Shown here one piece after another: positions 15,303 to 23,598 of a stretch of DNA of 64,000 nucleotides. Both the position numbers and the translations under genes were made by a program. The stretch is from Syntrophaceae bacterium UBA7520. Its GTDB lineage: Bacteria; Desulfobacterota; Syntrophia; Syntrophales; Smithellaceae. The stretch spans positions 346 through 64,345 of the forward strand of contig DLNC01000025.1 in assembly GCA_002478265.1 (NCBI GenBank), written 5' to 3'. The notes beneath the pieces are model-generated. The model was not told the DNA's origin, did no database searches, and was given only the letters and a program-made list of their open reading frames with translations. Position 1 is the first letter of the stretch, and each line of letters begins with the position of its first letter.

Positions 15303-16583
15303 TCATAGTTTTTTTAGAGGATTTTCAAAGACGGCAGCGCTGCCCAGTTCGTCCTCGATTTCCATCAGCCGGTTATATTTGGCGATGCGTTCACTGCGGC
15401 AGGCCGACCCAGTTTTGAGCTGACCGCCTCCCATCGCCACGGCAAAATCGGCAATGAAGGTGTCTTCGGTCTCACCGGAACGATGAGAGATGACAAAACC
15501 CCAGCCCGCTTTGCGGCACAGATCAATAGCTTCAATGGTTTCCGTAACCGAGCCGATCTGATTAAGTTTGATTAATGCCGCGTTGGCCGTTTTTTCCTTG
15601 ATGCCGCGGGCGATGTATTTTGTGTTGGTCACAAAAATATCATCACCGACAATCTGGATTTTATCTCCCTGCTCGGCAGTTTGTTTTTTGAAGCCCGCCC
15701 AGTCATTTTCCGCCAGGCCGTCTTCGATGGAGACAATCGGATATCTCTTTATCCAGTTTTTATAAAAGCCGACCATTTCTTCACTGGATTTTTTGCCCTG
15801 TCCGGATTTGGCGAGATTATATTTTCCATCTTCATAGAATGAGCTGGCCGCGGGATCCAGCGCGATCGCAATATCCTTGCCCGGCTTATAACCGGCTTTT
15901 TCAATGGCCTCAATGATTACTTCGCAGGCTTCATCGTTGCTTTTCAAATTGGGGGCAAAGCCACCTTCGTCGCCCACGTTGGTGGCATAACCCTTTTTGC
16001 TCAGAATCGATTTCAGCGTGTGGAAAGTTTCCGCGGCGTAACGAAACGCCTCGGCAAAGGTAGGAGCGCCTATTGGCATGATCATGAATTCCTGCAAATC
16101 AACGCTGTTGTCCGCGTGCTTGCCGCCATTGAGGATATTCAGCGCAGGAACGGGGATACGCGTGGCGCCGGGGCCGCCCAGATAGGCGTAAAGGGGAAGA
16201 TTAACCGACATTGCCGCTACGCGCGCTACCGCCATGGACACAGCGACAATGGCGTTGGCGCCGAGTTTTGCTTTCGTAGGCGTGCCGTCCAGATCAATCA
16301 TAATTTTGTCAATCTGCGCCTGGCAGGTGGGATCCAAACCGACGAGCGCCGGCGCAATTTTTTTGTTGACATTGGCCACCGCTTTGAGCGTGCCTTTGCC
16401 GCCGTAGCGTTTTTTATCACCGTCGCGCAGTTCCACGGCTTCGTTTTCGCCGGTGGACGCGCCGGACGGACATGAAGCCGAAGCCACAATGCCGTTTTCC
16501 AGCGTTATGGTTGCTTTGACTGTTGGATTACCGCGCGAATCCAAAATTTCCATTGCCCGAACATTTTTGATTCTTCTTTTCAT
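15303..16583 (-). CDS. eno: Enolase
   Basis: Interconverts 2-phosphoglycerate and phosphoenolpyruvate in glycolysis and gluconeogenesis. The 426-residue sequence is complete: the N-terminal domain begins with ARAMEILDSRGNPTVKA-type sequence, and the substrate-loop SGASTGENEA is near 40-49. The barrel carries the metal ligands in ALDPAASSF, SIEDGLAENDW and GDDIFVTN, the catalytic lysine in LIKLNQIGSVTE, and SHRSGETED near the end. It starts 32 bases after the dynamin-like GTPase gene, which has a fluoride riboswitch in its leader. Enolase is strongly inhibited by fluoride with phosphate and Mg2+, and enolase genes are known members of fluoride regulons. Fluoride-induced extra enolase is therefore a sound reading; whether another eno exists elsewhere is unknown. 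Confidence 0.97.
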   Translation of the reverse strand: MKRRIKNVRAMEILDSRGNPTVKATITLENGIVASASCPSGASTGENEAVELRDGDKKRYGGKGTLKAVANVNKKIAPALVGLDPTCQAQIDKIMIDLDGTPTKAKLGANAIVAVSMAVARVAAMSVNLPLYAYLGGPGATRIPVPALNILNGGKHADNSVDLQEFMIMPIGAPTFAEAFRYAAETFHTLKSILSKKGYATNVGDEGGFAPNLKSNDEACEVIIEAIEKAGYKPGKDIAIALDPAASSFYEDGKYNLAKSGQGKKSSEEMVGFYKNWIKRYPIVSIEDGLAENDWAGFKKQTAEQGDKIQIVGDDIFVTNTKYIARGIKEKTANAALIKLNQIGSVTETIEAIDLCRKAGWGFVISHRSGETEDTFIADFAVAMGGGQLKTGSACRSERIAKYNRLMEIEDELGSAAVFENPLKKL

Positions 16584-16615
16584 AGCTTATTCCTTTCGCA
16601 AAAAAGATTATGTTT

Positions 16616-18283
16616 TTATGAAGCTAAATATTTAGCTTGCTCCTTTACCCTGGCAATTAGCTGGCGGATTTCTTCTGTTTGCCCTTCGGTTTGGGAAAGC
16701 AGAACTTCAATGGTGGCTAACTCTTCCTGGACATAGGTAATAGCCTGCGCTCTCATCGCTTCGATAGCCGCGTTGATGCGCTTTTCCCACTGGTAGGCCA
16801 GCCGGGATAGATTAATTTCCACTTCCTTAGGCAGGCCTTCGATAAAATGATTTTCAAAAAATTTGCGGAAAATAAACATGGGAATCAAAAACCAGATTAA
16901 ATCCAGATGAATGTCAAATGATTTGGTAAACGCGATATCGGGATGATCCGGCTCGGCCACGTCGATTTTCCATTCAATATCGGCAAGCTGGACGCCCAAG
17001 ACCTTCTGGATATTTTCGCCCAGGAATTTACGGAAAATTTCCAGCGACCGCGAGAAACCGGCATGCGCCTTCTTCAAAGTGCCGTAAAAGTTGTAATGTT
17101 CAGTTTTGGAAAGCAGCCGCATTTCTTCAGACATCGTTTCCGATACCCATTCTTCGTAGCGCCTGGCGAGTTTCCAGAGGTTGCCTTTCCAGGTGGGCAA
17201 TTCTTTGACTAATTTTGCTCTTACTTTTTCCGCCAGAGGAATCTGGAATTTTTCCAGATAAGATTGAATCAGTGTTCTGGTTTGTTGCTGATTTTCCCGC
17301 GTGATGAGGCCAAGTTCATCGCGGATTACATTTTCATTAACCTTTTCATTCAGGATTTGTGCGCGCAAGTCAGCCCTGTTTTTATCCGCCTGCAGGGAAG
17401 TGCTCAGCGCAATATCCAGATAATTGAGAACGCTGCGCGTCAGAAAACGTGCTTTATGGCGCAAAATACGGAGAAATTCAAAATCTCTGTTGGTGTTTAT
17501 TTTTTGTAAAATTTCCTCTTCAATGCGTTGCCTATAGCTTTGTGTATTGTTTTTTATTGAATACAGATAAACGGGCAATACGCGGTTGAGTTCCCGCTGC
17601 AGGGTTTGTTTAAAAAATTCAATAACCTCGTTTTGCTGCTGGGGTGACAAAAGATCAGCCTTGGTCAAAAGGAGAATAATATTGGGCGTATGGGTGGTAA
17701 GCTCGCGAATAAGTTCGAGATCATCCTCGGAAAGAGGCCTATCGGCGCTGACCGCGAGCACGGCCGTGCCTACTTCAGGCAGCCAGCTTTCAGAGGTGGA
17801 TTGATGATATTTATAAACGCTGCCCAGGCCGGGGGTGTCCACCAGCCGGATGCCCGAATATTTTTCCAGCGAAGGCAGTTCTATATTGACAATGGCCACG
17901 TTCTTTTTGTTGTCGGGATTTTTGGCTTCAGATGTGAACTCGGCAATATCGGCAAGCGTAGCCACGGCCGTGGTACCGTCGAAGTGTTTAACCACCACCC
18001 GTGGCTCTTTTCCATACTTCAGGCGGGTTATCGCCGTGGTCACGGGGATTACCCCCACCGGTAAAACATCCTGCTCTAAAAGACTGTTGAGGAAAGAGCT
18101 TTTGCCGGCTTTGAATTGACCCAAAACAGCCACGTCAATCGGGGGATTTTGCGCCAGCAAGGCCTGCGTTGCCTCGAGCTGGCGTTTCAGAGAAATCATT
18201 TGAAACTTCTCATAGATATCATGCAGGATATTAACGACTTCTCTGATTTCGGAAAGAGGCATGGTTTCAGGGATATTTTCCAT
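16616..18283 (-). CDS. Dynamin-family GTPase, first gene of a fluoride-riboswitch operon
   Basis: A 555-residue bacterial dynamin-like large GTPase. G1 GQFKAGKS is at 55-62, G2 threonine in VTTAIT (81-86), G3 DTPG at 149-152 and G4 TKAD at 207-210. Helical stalk regions follow (about 300-450). A hydrophobic patch near 470-490 (HLDLIWFLIPMFIFRKFF) could be a membrane paddle, and the last 90 residues are coiled coil. Known relatives bind and remodel membranes or help repair them; GTP hydrolysis is inferred from intact motifs. The Shine-Dalgarno AGGAG (18290-18294) is 6 bases before the ATG and pairs with the end of the fluoride aptamer. Enolase follows after 32 bases. The link between this GTPase and fluoride is not something I know to be described. 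Confidence 0.88.
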   Translation of the reverse strand: MENIPETMPLSEIREVVNILHDIYEKFQMISLKRQLEATQALLAQNPPIDVAVLGQFKAGKSSFLNSLLEQDVLPVGVIPVTTAITRLKYGKEPRVVVKHFDGTTAVATLADIAEFTSEAKNPDNKKNVAIVNIELPSLEKYSGIRLVDTPGLGSVYKYHQSTSESWLPEVGTAVLAVSADRPLSEDDLELIRELTTHTPNIILLLTKADLLSPQQQNEVIEFFKQTLQRELNRVLPVYLYSIKNNTQSYRQRIEEEILQKINTNRDFEFLRILRHKARFLTRSVLNYLDIALSTSLQADKNRADLRAQILNEKVNENVIRDELGLITRENQQQTRTLIQSYLEKFQIPLAEKVRAKLVKELPTWKGNLWKLARRYEEWVSETMSEEMRLLSKTEHYNFYGTLKKAHAGFSRSLEIFRKFLGENIQKVLGVQLADIEWKIDVAEPDHPDIAFTKSFDIHLDLIWFLIPMFIFRKFFENHFIEGLPKEVEINLSRLAYQWEKRINAAIEAMRAQAITYVQEELATIEVLLSQTEGQTEEIRQLIARVKEQAKYLAS

Positions 18284-18360
18284 AAATAACTCCTTTTGGT
18301 ATAAACCTTCAGGAGTTATCAGCAGCGTGTGCGGTTTTTGGGGTGAACTCCATCACCCTT
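18284..18360 (-). promoter_or_regulatory. Fluoride riboswitch (crcB motif), GTPase-enolase operon
   Basis: On the minus strand from 18358: GGGTGATGGAGTTCACCC, then a linker with ACCGC, then GCTGCTGATAACTCCT. All conserved elements of the fluoride aptamer are present in order, including the canonical CTGATxxCTCCT end. ATAACTCCT can pair over 9 bp with AGGAGTTAT, which holds the Shine-Dalgarno of the GTPase gene, giving translational ON control by fluoride. The aptamer core is identical over 16 bases to the one at 11213-11290, but the switch arms differ and co-vary (ATGACTCCTG/CAGGAGTCAT versus ATAACTCCT/AGGAGTTAT). Confidence 0.95.
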
Positions 18361-18376
18361 TTTAATTATTCGTTAA

Positions 18377-18403
18377 CTTATAAAAAAGAAGTAATTAAGT
18401 CAA
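18377..18403 (-). promoter_or_regulatory. Likely promoter of the fluoride-controlled GTPase-eno operon
   Basis: Minus-strand TTGACT (18398-18403) with TATAAG (18377-18382), spacer 15; an alternative -10 TAAGTT gives a 17-base spacer. Transcription would begin just before the aptamer, as expected for a riboswitch leader. Confidence 0.5.
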
Positions 18404-18545
18404 TGATATTATTTTATTCCATCTGGGTGCTTTTTTGGAAAAACGTTTGAAAAATTGCATCTACATGGGTTAAATATAGCTCATATTTAATTAATGCCAT
18501 TAATGCTCGTCATATTTTCGGAATCGCCTATGAGGAGTTGAGATC

Positions 18546-18971
18546 ATGAACAATTACCGTGAATATCTGGACAAAATCAAAAAAGGCGAGAAGGGACTCA
18601 ATCCCTTTTTGGACTTTTTAGAGATAAAGCTTACCGATTTAAAAGACGGCTTTGCCGAATTTCGTATGAAGGTTCGCCATGAATATCTGCAGGGGGCAAA
18701 AATCATGCAGGGCGGACTGGTGGTGGCGCTCGGCGATGAAGCCATCGCGCACGCCATGATGACGCAACTTGCGCCTGATGAGGGACTGACCACGGTGGAG
18801 CTAAAAAGCAATTTTCTGGCGGCGGTCAGCAAGGGCGAACTTATCGCCCGCGCGAGTGTTTTCAAAAAAGGCAAAAGCCTGATTATCGGCGATTGCCTGG
18901 TGACGGATGACAAAGGCAAAAACATCTGTCGTGTCTCGGCGACATTCTTGCTTTTGAAAAAGCAGTCTTGA
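18546..18971 (+). CDS. PaaI-family hotdog thioesterase
   Basis: A 141-residue single-hotdog acyl-CoA thioesterase-like protein. The central helix carries MQGGLVVALGDEAIAHAMM (near 57-75), the position where PaaI/HGG-type thioesterases have their catalytic G-G-x-x-x-x-x-x-D/E. The second strand segment TTVELKSNFLAAVSKGELIARA (near 85-106) is the family core. It probably hydrolyses aromatic or medium-chain acyl-CoA in the cytoplasm. GAGGAG about 10 bases before the ATG supports the start. It is divergent from the fluoride operon and about 220 bases from the next gene, so it is likely monocistronic. Confidence 0.88.
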   Translation: MNNYREYLDKIKKGEKGLNPFLDFLEIKLTDLKDGFAEFRMKVRHEYLQGAKIMQGGLVVALGDEAIAHAMMTQLAPDEGLTTVELKSNFLAAVSKGELIARASVFKKGKSLIIGDCLVTDDKGKNICRVSATFLLLKKQS

Positions 18972-19158
18972 CATTGATTTCCCAATAATTACTTTAAGAA
19001 AAATTATTAATAACATATTCTTATGTCAATATAATTTAGCAGGTAGTAATCACGGTAAGCGAGGCAGGCCTAAGCGTCAAGGAAGCCGAGCAAAATTAAA
19101 AAAATATTTTTGGCGATGATTCGCCGATGATGTTTTGGGCAATAGGCGTATCAAAAGT

Positions 19159-19188
19159 GGCTCTTGCCTCAAAAAATATTGAGGAGCC
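19159..19188 (+). promoter_or_regulatory. Hairpin that sequesters the ribosome binding site of the glycosyltransferase gene
   Basis: GGCTC (19159-19163) pairs with GAGCC (19184-19188), and CTCAA (19168-19172) pairs with TTGAG (19179-19183) around a short A/T loop, leaving a 4-base bulge. The right arm includes GAGGAG, the Shine-Dalgarno of the gene starting at 19195. A second small hairpin, GGCGA...TCGCC, lies upstream near 19111-19124. This suggests translational control by an RNA, protein or temperature; the trigger is unknown. Confidence 0.5.
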
Positions 19189-19194
19189 AGTGCC

Positions 19195-21492
19195 ATGAAA
19201 GTTGATCAGAATCCTTTAACGAAAAAAATTATTTTCATCGGTAATTACCTGCCGCGCCAGTGCGGCATAGCGACTTTTACCACCGACCTATGCGAGAGCA
19301 TAGCTAAAATAAATAGCCCGACAGTTGAATGTTTCGCCATCGCCATGAATGACCGTGCGGCAGGCTATCTTTATCCGGAGCGGGTGCGTTTTGAGATTGA
19401 TGCCATAAATCGTGAACAGTATGATATTGCCTCTGATTTTATCAATATTTCTCAGGCGGACATCATTTGTCTGCAGCATGAATATGGTATTTTCGGCGGG
19501 AAGGCTGGCCGCTGGATACTTTCTTTGCTTCGTCAGGTATCGGCTCCGGCGGTTGCCACACTCCACACTGTGTTGAAAAATCCAAGTATCGAGCAACGAG
19601 AAGTGATATGCAATTTGGCGGAGATATGCGACCGCCTTGTGGTAATGAGCCAGACAGCGGTTGATTTTCTCATAGATATTTATGGTGTGGCGGCGGAAAA
19701 ACTTGTCTTGATCCCGCATGGCATACCGGATATGCCATTTGTCGATCCAAATTATTTCAAAGACGATTTCGGTCTTGCGGGCAAACAGTTGATTCTGAGT
19801 TTCGGTTTGCTTAATCCCGGCAAAGGAATCGAATACGTTATTGACGCCCTAGCGTTTGCGGTCAAGGAAGCGCCGAATGTACATTTCATGTATGTTGGCG
19901 CGACTCATCCGCATATCGTAAAAGAGCAGGGTGAAGCATATCGGCAATCTTTAATGAGGAAAATGCGCGGATTGGGGTTGTCGGATCATGTAAGTTTTAT
20001 CAATCGCTTTGTGTCGCTGGATGAGCTTTGTCAATATTTGGGCGCGGCTGATATCTATATAACTCCTTATTTAAATGAGGAACAAATTTCATCCGGCACG
20101 CTGGCCTATGCGATGGGTTTGGGTAAGGCCGTGGTATCCACGCCTTATTGGTACGCGCAGGAAATGCTGGCCGAGGGCCGTGGGGTTTTGATTCCATTCC
20201 AAAATGCCCAGGCCATCGCTGAACAACTGATTCGCCTGTTACAAAACGATGTTGAACGCAACACCATGCGCAAAAAAGCTTATCAGTATTGTCGTCCCAT
20301 GATCTGGTCAGAAATCGCGCGTGCCTACATGGATTTATTTGAAAAAGTAATTGCTGAGAGGCACGCTTGTCCCAAACCGACGCGCCTGCTGTTACAGAAT
20401 GGTGAGCGTCCCAGCGAATTGCCGGCAATCAACCTCAAGCATCTGTTATCTTTAACCGATTCAACGGGCATTATTCAGCACGCCTATTTCTGTAATCCCG
20501 ATCCGCGATATGGTTACAGCACCGACGACCAGGCGCGTGCGTTGATTGTCGCCGCCAAAGGTTCCGTATTGGCGCCCGAGTTGACCGAATGGAACGAACT
20601 AATTTCCCGCTATATGTCTTACCTTATTTATGCTTTTGATCCGGAGAGCCGCCGATTCGGTAATTACCTGACTTATCAGAGAACATGGTCTAAGCCGGTG
20701 GCGACAGAAGATACTCACGCCCGGGCAGTTTGGGGGCTCGCCCATGTGATTGCTTATGCCAATAATTCCGGGCGTCGGGCGGCCGCCGCACATCTGATGG
20801 AGGCGGCGACGCCGCCGCTAGCTTCTTTTTCTTCCCCGCGCGCCTGGGCTTTGGGCATTTTGGCGATTCATGCTTACCTGCGCATGTATCCGGGAGCCAC
20901 AATGTTCAGAAAAGAGCGCGAGTTGCTGGCGCGTCGCCTTTTTGAACAGTATCAAGACAACGCGGCGGACGATTGGCCATGGCTTGAAGACCGGCTTACT
21001 TATGACAATGCCAGGATATGTCAGGCGTTGATTGAAGCCGGTCACGGACTGTCGGATGCGGAAATGGCGCAAGCTGGATTGCGTTCATTAAAATGGCTGG
21101 ATGCGTTGCAAACGGCGGAGCAAGGCCATTTTGTACCCATTGGATCAAACGGTTGGTATATCCGCAACGAAACGCGCGCGCGTTTTGACCAGCAGCCGAT
21201 AGAAGCATCCACTTTTTTGGATGCTTGCCTGGCCGCTTTTCGCCTGACCAAGGATGAATACTGGCTTGTCGCCGCCCGCCGGGCGTTTGAATGGTTCTTA
21301 GGACGCAACGATTTGAATTTACCCCTTTATGATTATGTTACGGGAGCATGCTGCGACGGTCTACATCCCGACCGTGTAAATCAAAATCAAGGAGCGGAAT
21401 CGGTTATCTGCTGGCTGATGAGCCTTATGGCCATGTACGAGCTCCAGCAAGAATTTGACAGCCAACGTAGAGGAGAAAAAAATGAAAGATGA
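19195..21492 (+). CDS. Two-domain protein: GT4 glycosyltransferase plus C-terminal alpha/alpha-toroid domain
   Basis: A 765-residue fusion. Residues 1-400 are a GT-B glycosyltransferase of family GT4: LPRQCGIATFTTDLCESI near 17-34, LSFGLLNPGKGIEYVIDAL near 200-218, and the donor-binding NEEQISSGTLAYAMGLGKA with the nearby acidic residues near 300-318. Residues 400-765 form a helical toroid with repeated aromatic and Asp motifs (GYSTDDQARAL, TEDTHARAVWGLAHV, WPWLEDRLTYDNARICQAL), resembling six-hairpin glycosidase-like folds. The pair with a GH130 enzyme, overlapping by 11 bases, points to making or trimming a mannose-containing oligosaccharide. The fused domain may bind or cut the glycan. The donor sugar cannot be read from sequence. 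Confidence 0.85.
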   Translation: MKVDQNPLTKKIIFIGNYLPRQCGIATFTTDLCESIAKINSPTVECFAIAMNDRAAGYLYPERVRFEIDAINREQYDIASDFINISQADIICLQHEYGIFGGKAGRWILSLLRQVSAPAVATLHTVLKNPSIEQREVICNLAEICDRLVVMSQTAVDFLIDIYGVAAEKLVLIPHGIPDMPFVDPNYFKDDFGLAGKQLILSFGLLNPGKGIEYVIDALAFAVKEAPNVHFMYVGATHPHIVKEQGEAYRQSLMRKMRGLGLSDHVSFINRFVSLDELCQYLGAADIYITPYLNEEQISSGTLAYAMGLGKAVVSTPYWYAQEMLAEGRGVLIPFQNAQAIAEQLIRLLQNDVERNTMRKKAYQYCRPMIWSEIARAYMDLFEKVIAERHACPKPTRLLLQNGERPSELPAINLKHLLSLTDSTGIIQHAYFCNPDPRYGYSTDDQARALIVAAKGSVLAPELTEWNELISRYMSYLIYAFDPESRRFGNYLTYQRTWSKPVATEDTHARAVWGLAHVIAYANNSGRRAAAAHLMEAATPPLASFSSPRAWALGILAIHAYLRMYPGATMFRKERELLARRLFEQYQDNAADDWPWLEDRLTYDNARICQALIEAGHGLSDAEMAQAGLRSLKWLDALQTAEQGHFVPIGSNGWYIRNETRARFDQQPIEASTFLDACLAAFRLTKDEYWLVAARRAFEWFLGRNDLNLPLYDYVTGACCDGLHPDRVNQNQGAESVICWLMSLMAMYELQQEFDSQRRGEKNER

Positions 21493-22474
21493 AACAGCTG
21501 CAATTTGCTTATCCAACGTTATGTGTTCGGAGTTTTTGCAGCGACATCCGGAAAATCCGATTCTAAAAAAAACCGACTGGCCATACATGGTCAATTCCGT
21601 TTTTAATCCAGGGGCGGTTCGCCTTGTCGATACTAAGGAAGTGCTTTTGCTGGCGCGCGTGGAAGATAGACGCGGCATTTCGCATCTTTGCAAAGCGGTT
21701 TCTGCCGACGGTGTAAAGAATTGGCGCATCGATAAATCACCCACCTTGTGCCCTGAGCCTAAGATGCGTCCGGAAGAAATATGGGGTATTGAAGATCCGC
21801 GCATTACGTGGATTCCCGAACTGAACCACTATGCCATCGTTTATACGGCATATTCCCAGGGCGGGCCGGGCGTATCCTTGGCTTTGACGAAAGACTTCAG
21901 CAATTTTCAACATTACGGTATTATTTTATCTCCAGAAGATAAGGACGCGGCTTTATTCCCCAGGCGGTTTTCCGGAAGATGGGCGGTTATCCATCGACCG
22001 GTTTCCGCTTTGGGTGCCGCGCATATTTGGATATCTTTTTCGCCGGATTTGAAGCATTGGGGCGACCATAAAATACTTATTCCGGCGCGCCAGGGCGGCT
22101 GGTGGGATGCGGCAAAGGTGGGATTAGCTGTGCCGCCGATAGAGACTCCGGAAGGCTGGCTAGTTTTTTATCACGGTGTTCGTGTCACTGCAGCCGGCAG
22201 TTTATATCGTGTTGGAATTGCGGTTTTAGATGGCGACGAACCGACACGCGTACTTTACCGCAGTTCGGAATGGATATTCGGCCCGACGCGGGAATATGAA
22301 CAGGTCGGAGATGTGCCTGATGTCGTTTTTCCCACCGGTTATGTTCTCGACGATGATGGCGATACACTTTATATTTATTACGGAGCCGCCGATAGCAGCA
22401 TCTGTTTGGCTACGGCAAGCGTGAAGGAATTGCTGGGTTGGTTGAAAAAACACAACTATCTGGGAGTTGTTTAA
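21482..22474 (+). CDS. GH130-family beta-mannoside phosphorylase or mannosidase
   Basis: A five-bladed beta-propeller enzyme of family GH130 (330 residues). Family sequence includes FNPGAVRL, LLLARVEDR, the general-acid aspartate in WGIEDPRIT (near residue 105), and late blades such as GGWWDAAKVGLAVPPIETPEG and FYHGV. Known members phosphorolyse beta-1,4- or beta-1,2-mannosides to mannose 1-phosphate, or run the reaction in reverse to elongate mannan; some are plain hydrolases. I chose the ATG at 21482, with GGAG just before it, over a TTG at 21455. It overlaps the glycosyltransferase gene by 11 bases, so the two are co-translated. Exact linkage specificity is unresolved. Confidence 0.88.
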   Translation: MKDETAAICLSNVMCSEFLQRHPENPILKKTDWPYMVNSVFNPGAVRLVDTKEVLLLARVEDRRGISHLCKAVSADGVKNWRIDKSPTLCPEPKMRPEEIWGIEDPRITWIPELNHYAIVYTAYSQGGPGVSLALTKDFSNFQHYGIILSPEDKDAALFPRRFSGRWAVIHRPVSALGAAHIWISFSPDLKHWGDHKILIPARQGGWWDAAKVGLAVPPIETPEGWLVFYHGVRVTAAGSLYRVGIAVLDGDEPTRVLYRSSEWIFGPTREYEQVGDVPDVVFPTGYVLDDDGDTLYIYYGAADSSICLATASVKELLGWLKKHNYLGVV

Positions 22475-22800
22475 AGATTTTTTTAGTATTTCTCCGAAAT
22501 TATGAATCTTGACACCCACTGCTCAAAAATGTTTTTATTAAATTATTCGTTCTATGTTTTCCGATTCGGTTACGTTTTGACGAAAAGCATTTGTTTAAGT
22601 TGCCGAGCATGAATAAAGATAAAATTAATTTTCTGATTTATTTTATTTGGAATGTTGCTGGCGCTTGTAATAGGCAGGAGTTTTGCTGGTAGCATATTGC
22701 GACGTAAAATATCTGATGACGGCTAACGCATAGAAGGCATAGGCGGAACCAGAAGCTCACTAATCAATAAAGAAACTTTGATTCAAGAATGGAGGCATTT
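22475..22800 (+). other. Intergenic region with no clear gene
   Basis: This stretch of about 326 bases holds no supported gene. A short frame starting near 22610 (MNKDKINFLIYFI) appears to continue in another frame as MLLALVIGRSFAG before stopping, which might be the remains of a frameshifted small membrane protein, but no ribosome site or homology supports it. The GGAGG at about 22793-22797 belongs to the lipoprotein gene starting at 22801. No terminator with a T-run is visible. Confidence 0.4.
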
Positions 22801-23598
22801 ATGAAAAAAATATCAGCCTTTATCGCTTTTGTAATTTTATTTTGCATCATCAGTGGCTGCACCCGTTCGGGATCAAGTGGGGCTGCGGAGGGGCTGGACT
22901 TTCCCGTGCAGAATGTTGCCGACCTGAATAAATATTACTGTTTCGGTCTTCAGCCGTGGGATACGGCGGGGAATAACGAGATTCACGGCGGCATTGATCT
23001 GGTATCGCCGGAAAATACCCCAGGCATTACCGGCAGAGTTCCTATTATTGCTCCGGCGGCGGCGCGCGTGGAACGGATTATCGAAAGCGTTTCCGGCGCG
23101 GAGGTTGCTACGTTGGTGATCGTGCTGAGGATGAATGATTACTGGTATATCGTGATGAATTTTGAGCCGCAAACCACAGACGCAGATATTTTTCAAGAAC
23201 AGCGCAATAGTATTTTTGTCACCGAAGGGCAGAATGTCGCCAGAGGACAGGTTATCGGCGAGCTCGTGATCAACAGCGTCAAACCCGGCAGTTACCCGCA
23301 TCTGCATTTTGGTTTTTTCTACAAACATCCCGATGATACACTGGAGAACATTGCTGCCAATTATCTTTCCATTCGCCGCAGCAACGGCACGGATCTGGCG
23401 CCCTTGACCGGTGCCGGTTCGCCCTGGCAGCCAGCGGATTTGGGGATAGTGACCACTTTTTATTGTCCTTATGAATATTCCACGGCGGCGGCTAAGGCAG
23501 CTTACGACAGTCTGCCGTGCATGGCGGCTGACGGCTCTAAATGCAACTGCATCTGCGCGTATGATTCAACAGCTGGCGACTGCGGCACATGCAGATAA
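22801..23598 (+). CDS. M23-family metallopeptidase-like lipoprotein with Cys-rich tail
   Basis: A 265-residue lipoprotein (lipobox I-S-G-C, Cys20). The central domain is LytM/M23-like and keeps the zinc ligands: H-G-G-I-D (HxxxD) near residue 63 and P-H-L-H-F-G (HxH) near 163. Known relatives cut peptidoglycan cross-links or act as envelope regulators. An unusual C-terminal segment has seven cysteines within about 30 residues (CMAADGSKCNC...CAY...DCGTC), likely disulfide-bonded or metal-binding. Start chosen at 22801 because GGAGG lies 3-8 bases before it; an upstream ATG at 22789 would spoil the signal sequence. It overlaps the next gene. Confidence 0.82.
   Translation: MKKISAFIAFVILFCIISGCTRSGSSGAAEGLDFPVQNVADLNKYYCFGLQPWDTAGNNEIHGGIDLVSPENTPGITGRVPIIAPAAARVERIIESVSGAEVATLVIVLRMNDYWYIVMNFEPQTTDADIFQEQRNSIFVTEGQNVARGQVIGELVINSVKPGSYPHLHFGFFYKHPDDTLENIAANYLSIRRSNGTDLAPLTGAGSPWQPADLGIVTTFYCPYEYSTAAAKAAYDSLPCMAADGSKCNCICAYDSTAGDCGTCR

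Noticed and set aside
19036..19090. GC-rich patch before the GT4 gene that looked like a riboswitch core
   Set aside because: It does not fit c-di-GMP, cobalamin or other motifs that I know, and I cannot draw a convincing paired core. Only the RBS hairpin nearer the gene is retained.
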